14,168 nucleotides of DNA, from positions 1-14,168 of the forward strand of contig JAEZCD010000237.1 in NCBI GenBank assembly GCA_023430145.1, in the 5' to 3' direction. How positions within the stretch are numbered: the stretch's first letter is position 1; each line of letters opens with the position of its first letter. Positions 14,126 to 14,168 of the stretch are shown here, piece after piece. Below the pieces are notes generated by a model. It made no database searches. It saw nothing but the letters and a program-made list of their open reading frames with translations, and was not told the origin of the DNA. A program made the position numbers and the translations under genes. This DNA comes from Pseudomonadota bacterium. Lineage in GTDB: Bacteria; Pseudomonadota; Alphaproteobacteria; Rhizobiales; Methylopilaceae.

Positions 14126-14168
14126 CCGCGCTTCGCGCGGCCGGGGGGGGGCCCGGGGGGGGGGAGGG
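14126..14168. other. Hairpin and G-homopolymer low-complexity end
   Basis: CCGCGC-TTC-GCGCGG (14126-14140) forms a 6-bp hairpin and is followed by nine Gs (14143-14151), CCC, ten Gs (14155-14164), then AGGG. The hairpin resembles the GC-rich cores of the other repeats in the window. The long G runs suggest a contig end or low-quality base calls rather than biology. Confidence 0.5.

Larger units (their letters stand above)
13870..14168. other. Non-coding right end upstream of the second aldehyde dehydrogenase gene
   Basis: About 300 bases without a supportable gene. The first 130 bases should hold the promoter of the aldehyde dehydrogenase gene, but I see no convincing -35/-10 pair. A palindromic repeat occupies 13999-14077, and the window ends in GC-rich low-complexity sequence. 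Confidence 0.6.

Overview
The window reads as a high-GC (roughly two-thirds G+C by eye) alphaproteobacterial chromosome segment, most likely Hyphomicrobiales/Rhizobiales. The clues are a DksA of the alphaproteobacterial type with a single cysteine, a TctC/Bug-type solute-binding protein with its TTT permease, and two intergenic repeat families typical of that order: a paired palindrome at 11374-11495 and a CGTCATTGCGAG-type repeat at 13999-14077. The genus cannot be fixed from sequence alone. I see no tRNA, rRNA, CRISPR array, insertion sequence or phage gene.

Region 1 (1-8959, all minus strand) is a carboxylate uptake and oxidation cluster. In transcription order it holds an IclR regulator, a family-21-like aldehyde dehydrogenase, a tripartite tricarboxylate transporter (periplasmic binding protein TctC, then one polypeptide fusing TctA and TctB), the flavoprotein TcuA, its Fe-S/membrane electron-transfer partner TcuB, and a DHA2-type MFS transporter cut by the left edge. 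From the aldehyde dehydrogenase on, gaps are short or negative (20 bp, -14 bp, -4 bp at the distal end), as in an operon. Salmonella TcuAB oxidises tricarballylate to cis-aconitate, so the cluster probably imports and oxidises a tricarballylate-like polycarboxylate. The exact substrate is inference.

Region 2 (8960-11357) diverges from the IclR gene. It holds a cytoplasmic seven-repeat LVIVD-type beta-propeller of unknown function and a classical short-chain dehydrogenase. A 13-bp sequence containing TTGACA occurs upstream of both the propeller gene and the aldehyde dehydrogenase gene, in the same orientation to transcription. It is the best candidate for a shared regulatory site tying the two arms together.

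Region 3 (11358-14168) begins with a compound inverted repeat lying between converging genes. It is followed on the minus strand by dksA, a small YciI-like protein and a second, unrelated aldehyde dehydrogenase with three adjacent cysteines at the active site. The last 300 bases carry no gene: they hold a degenerate palindromic repeat and end in G homopolymers that look like a contig end.

Most interesting points: the propeller, with one histidine at the same place in five consecutive blades; the shared promoter element; the TctA-TctB fusion; and a strong stem-loop between the binding-protein gene and the fused permease gene.
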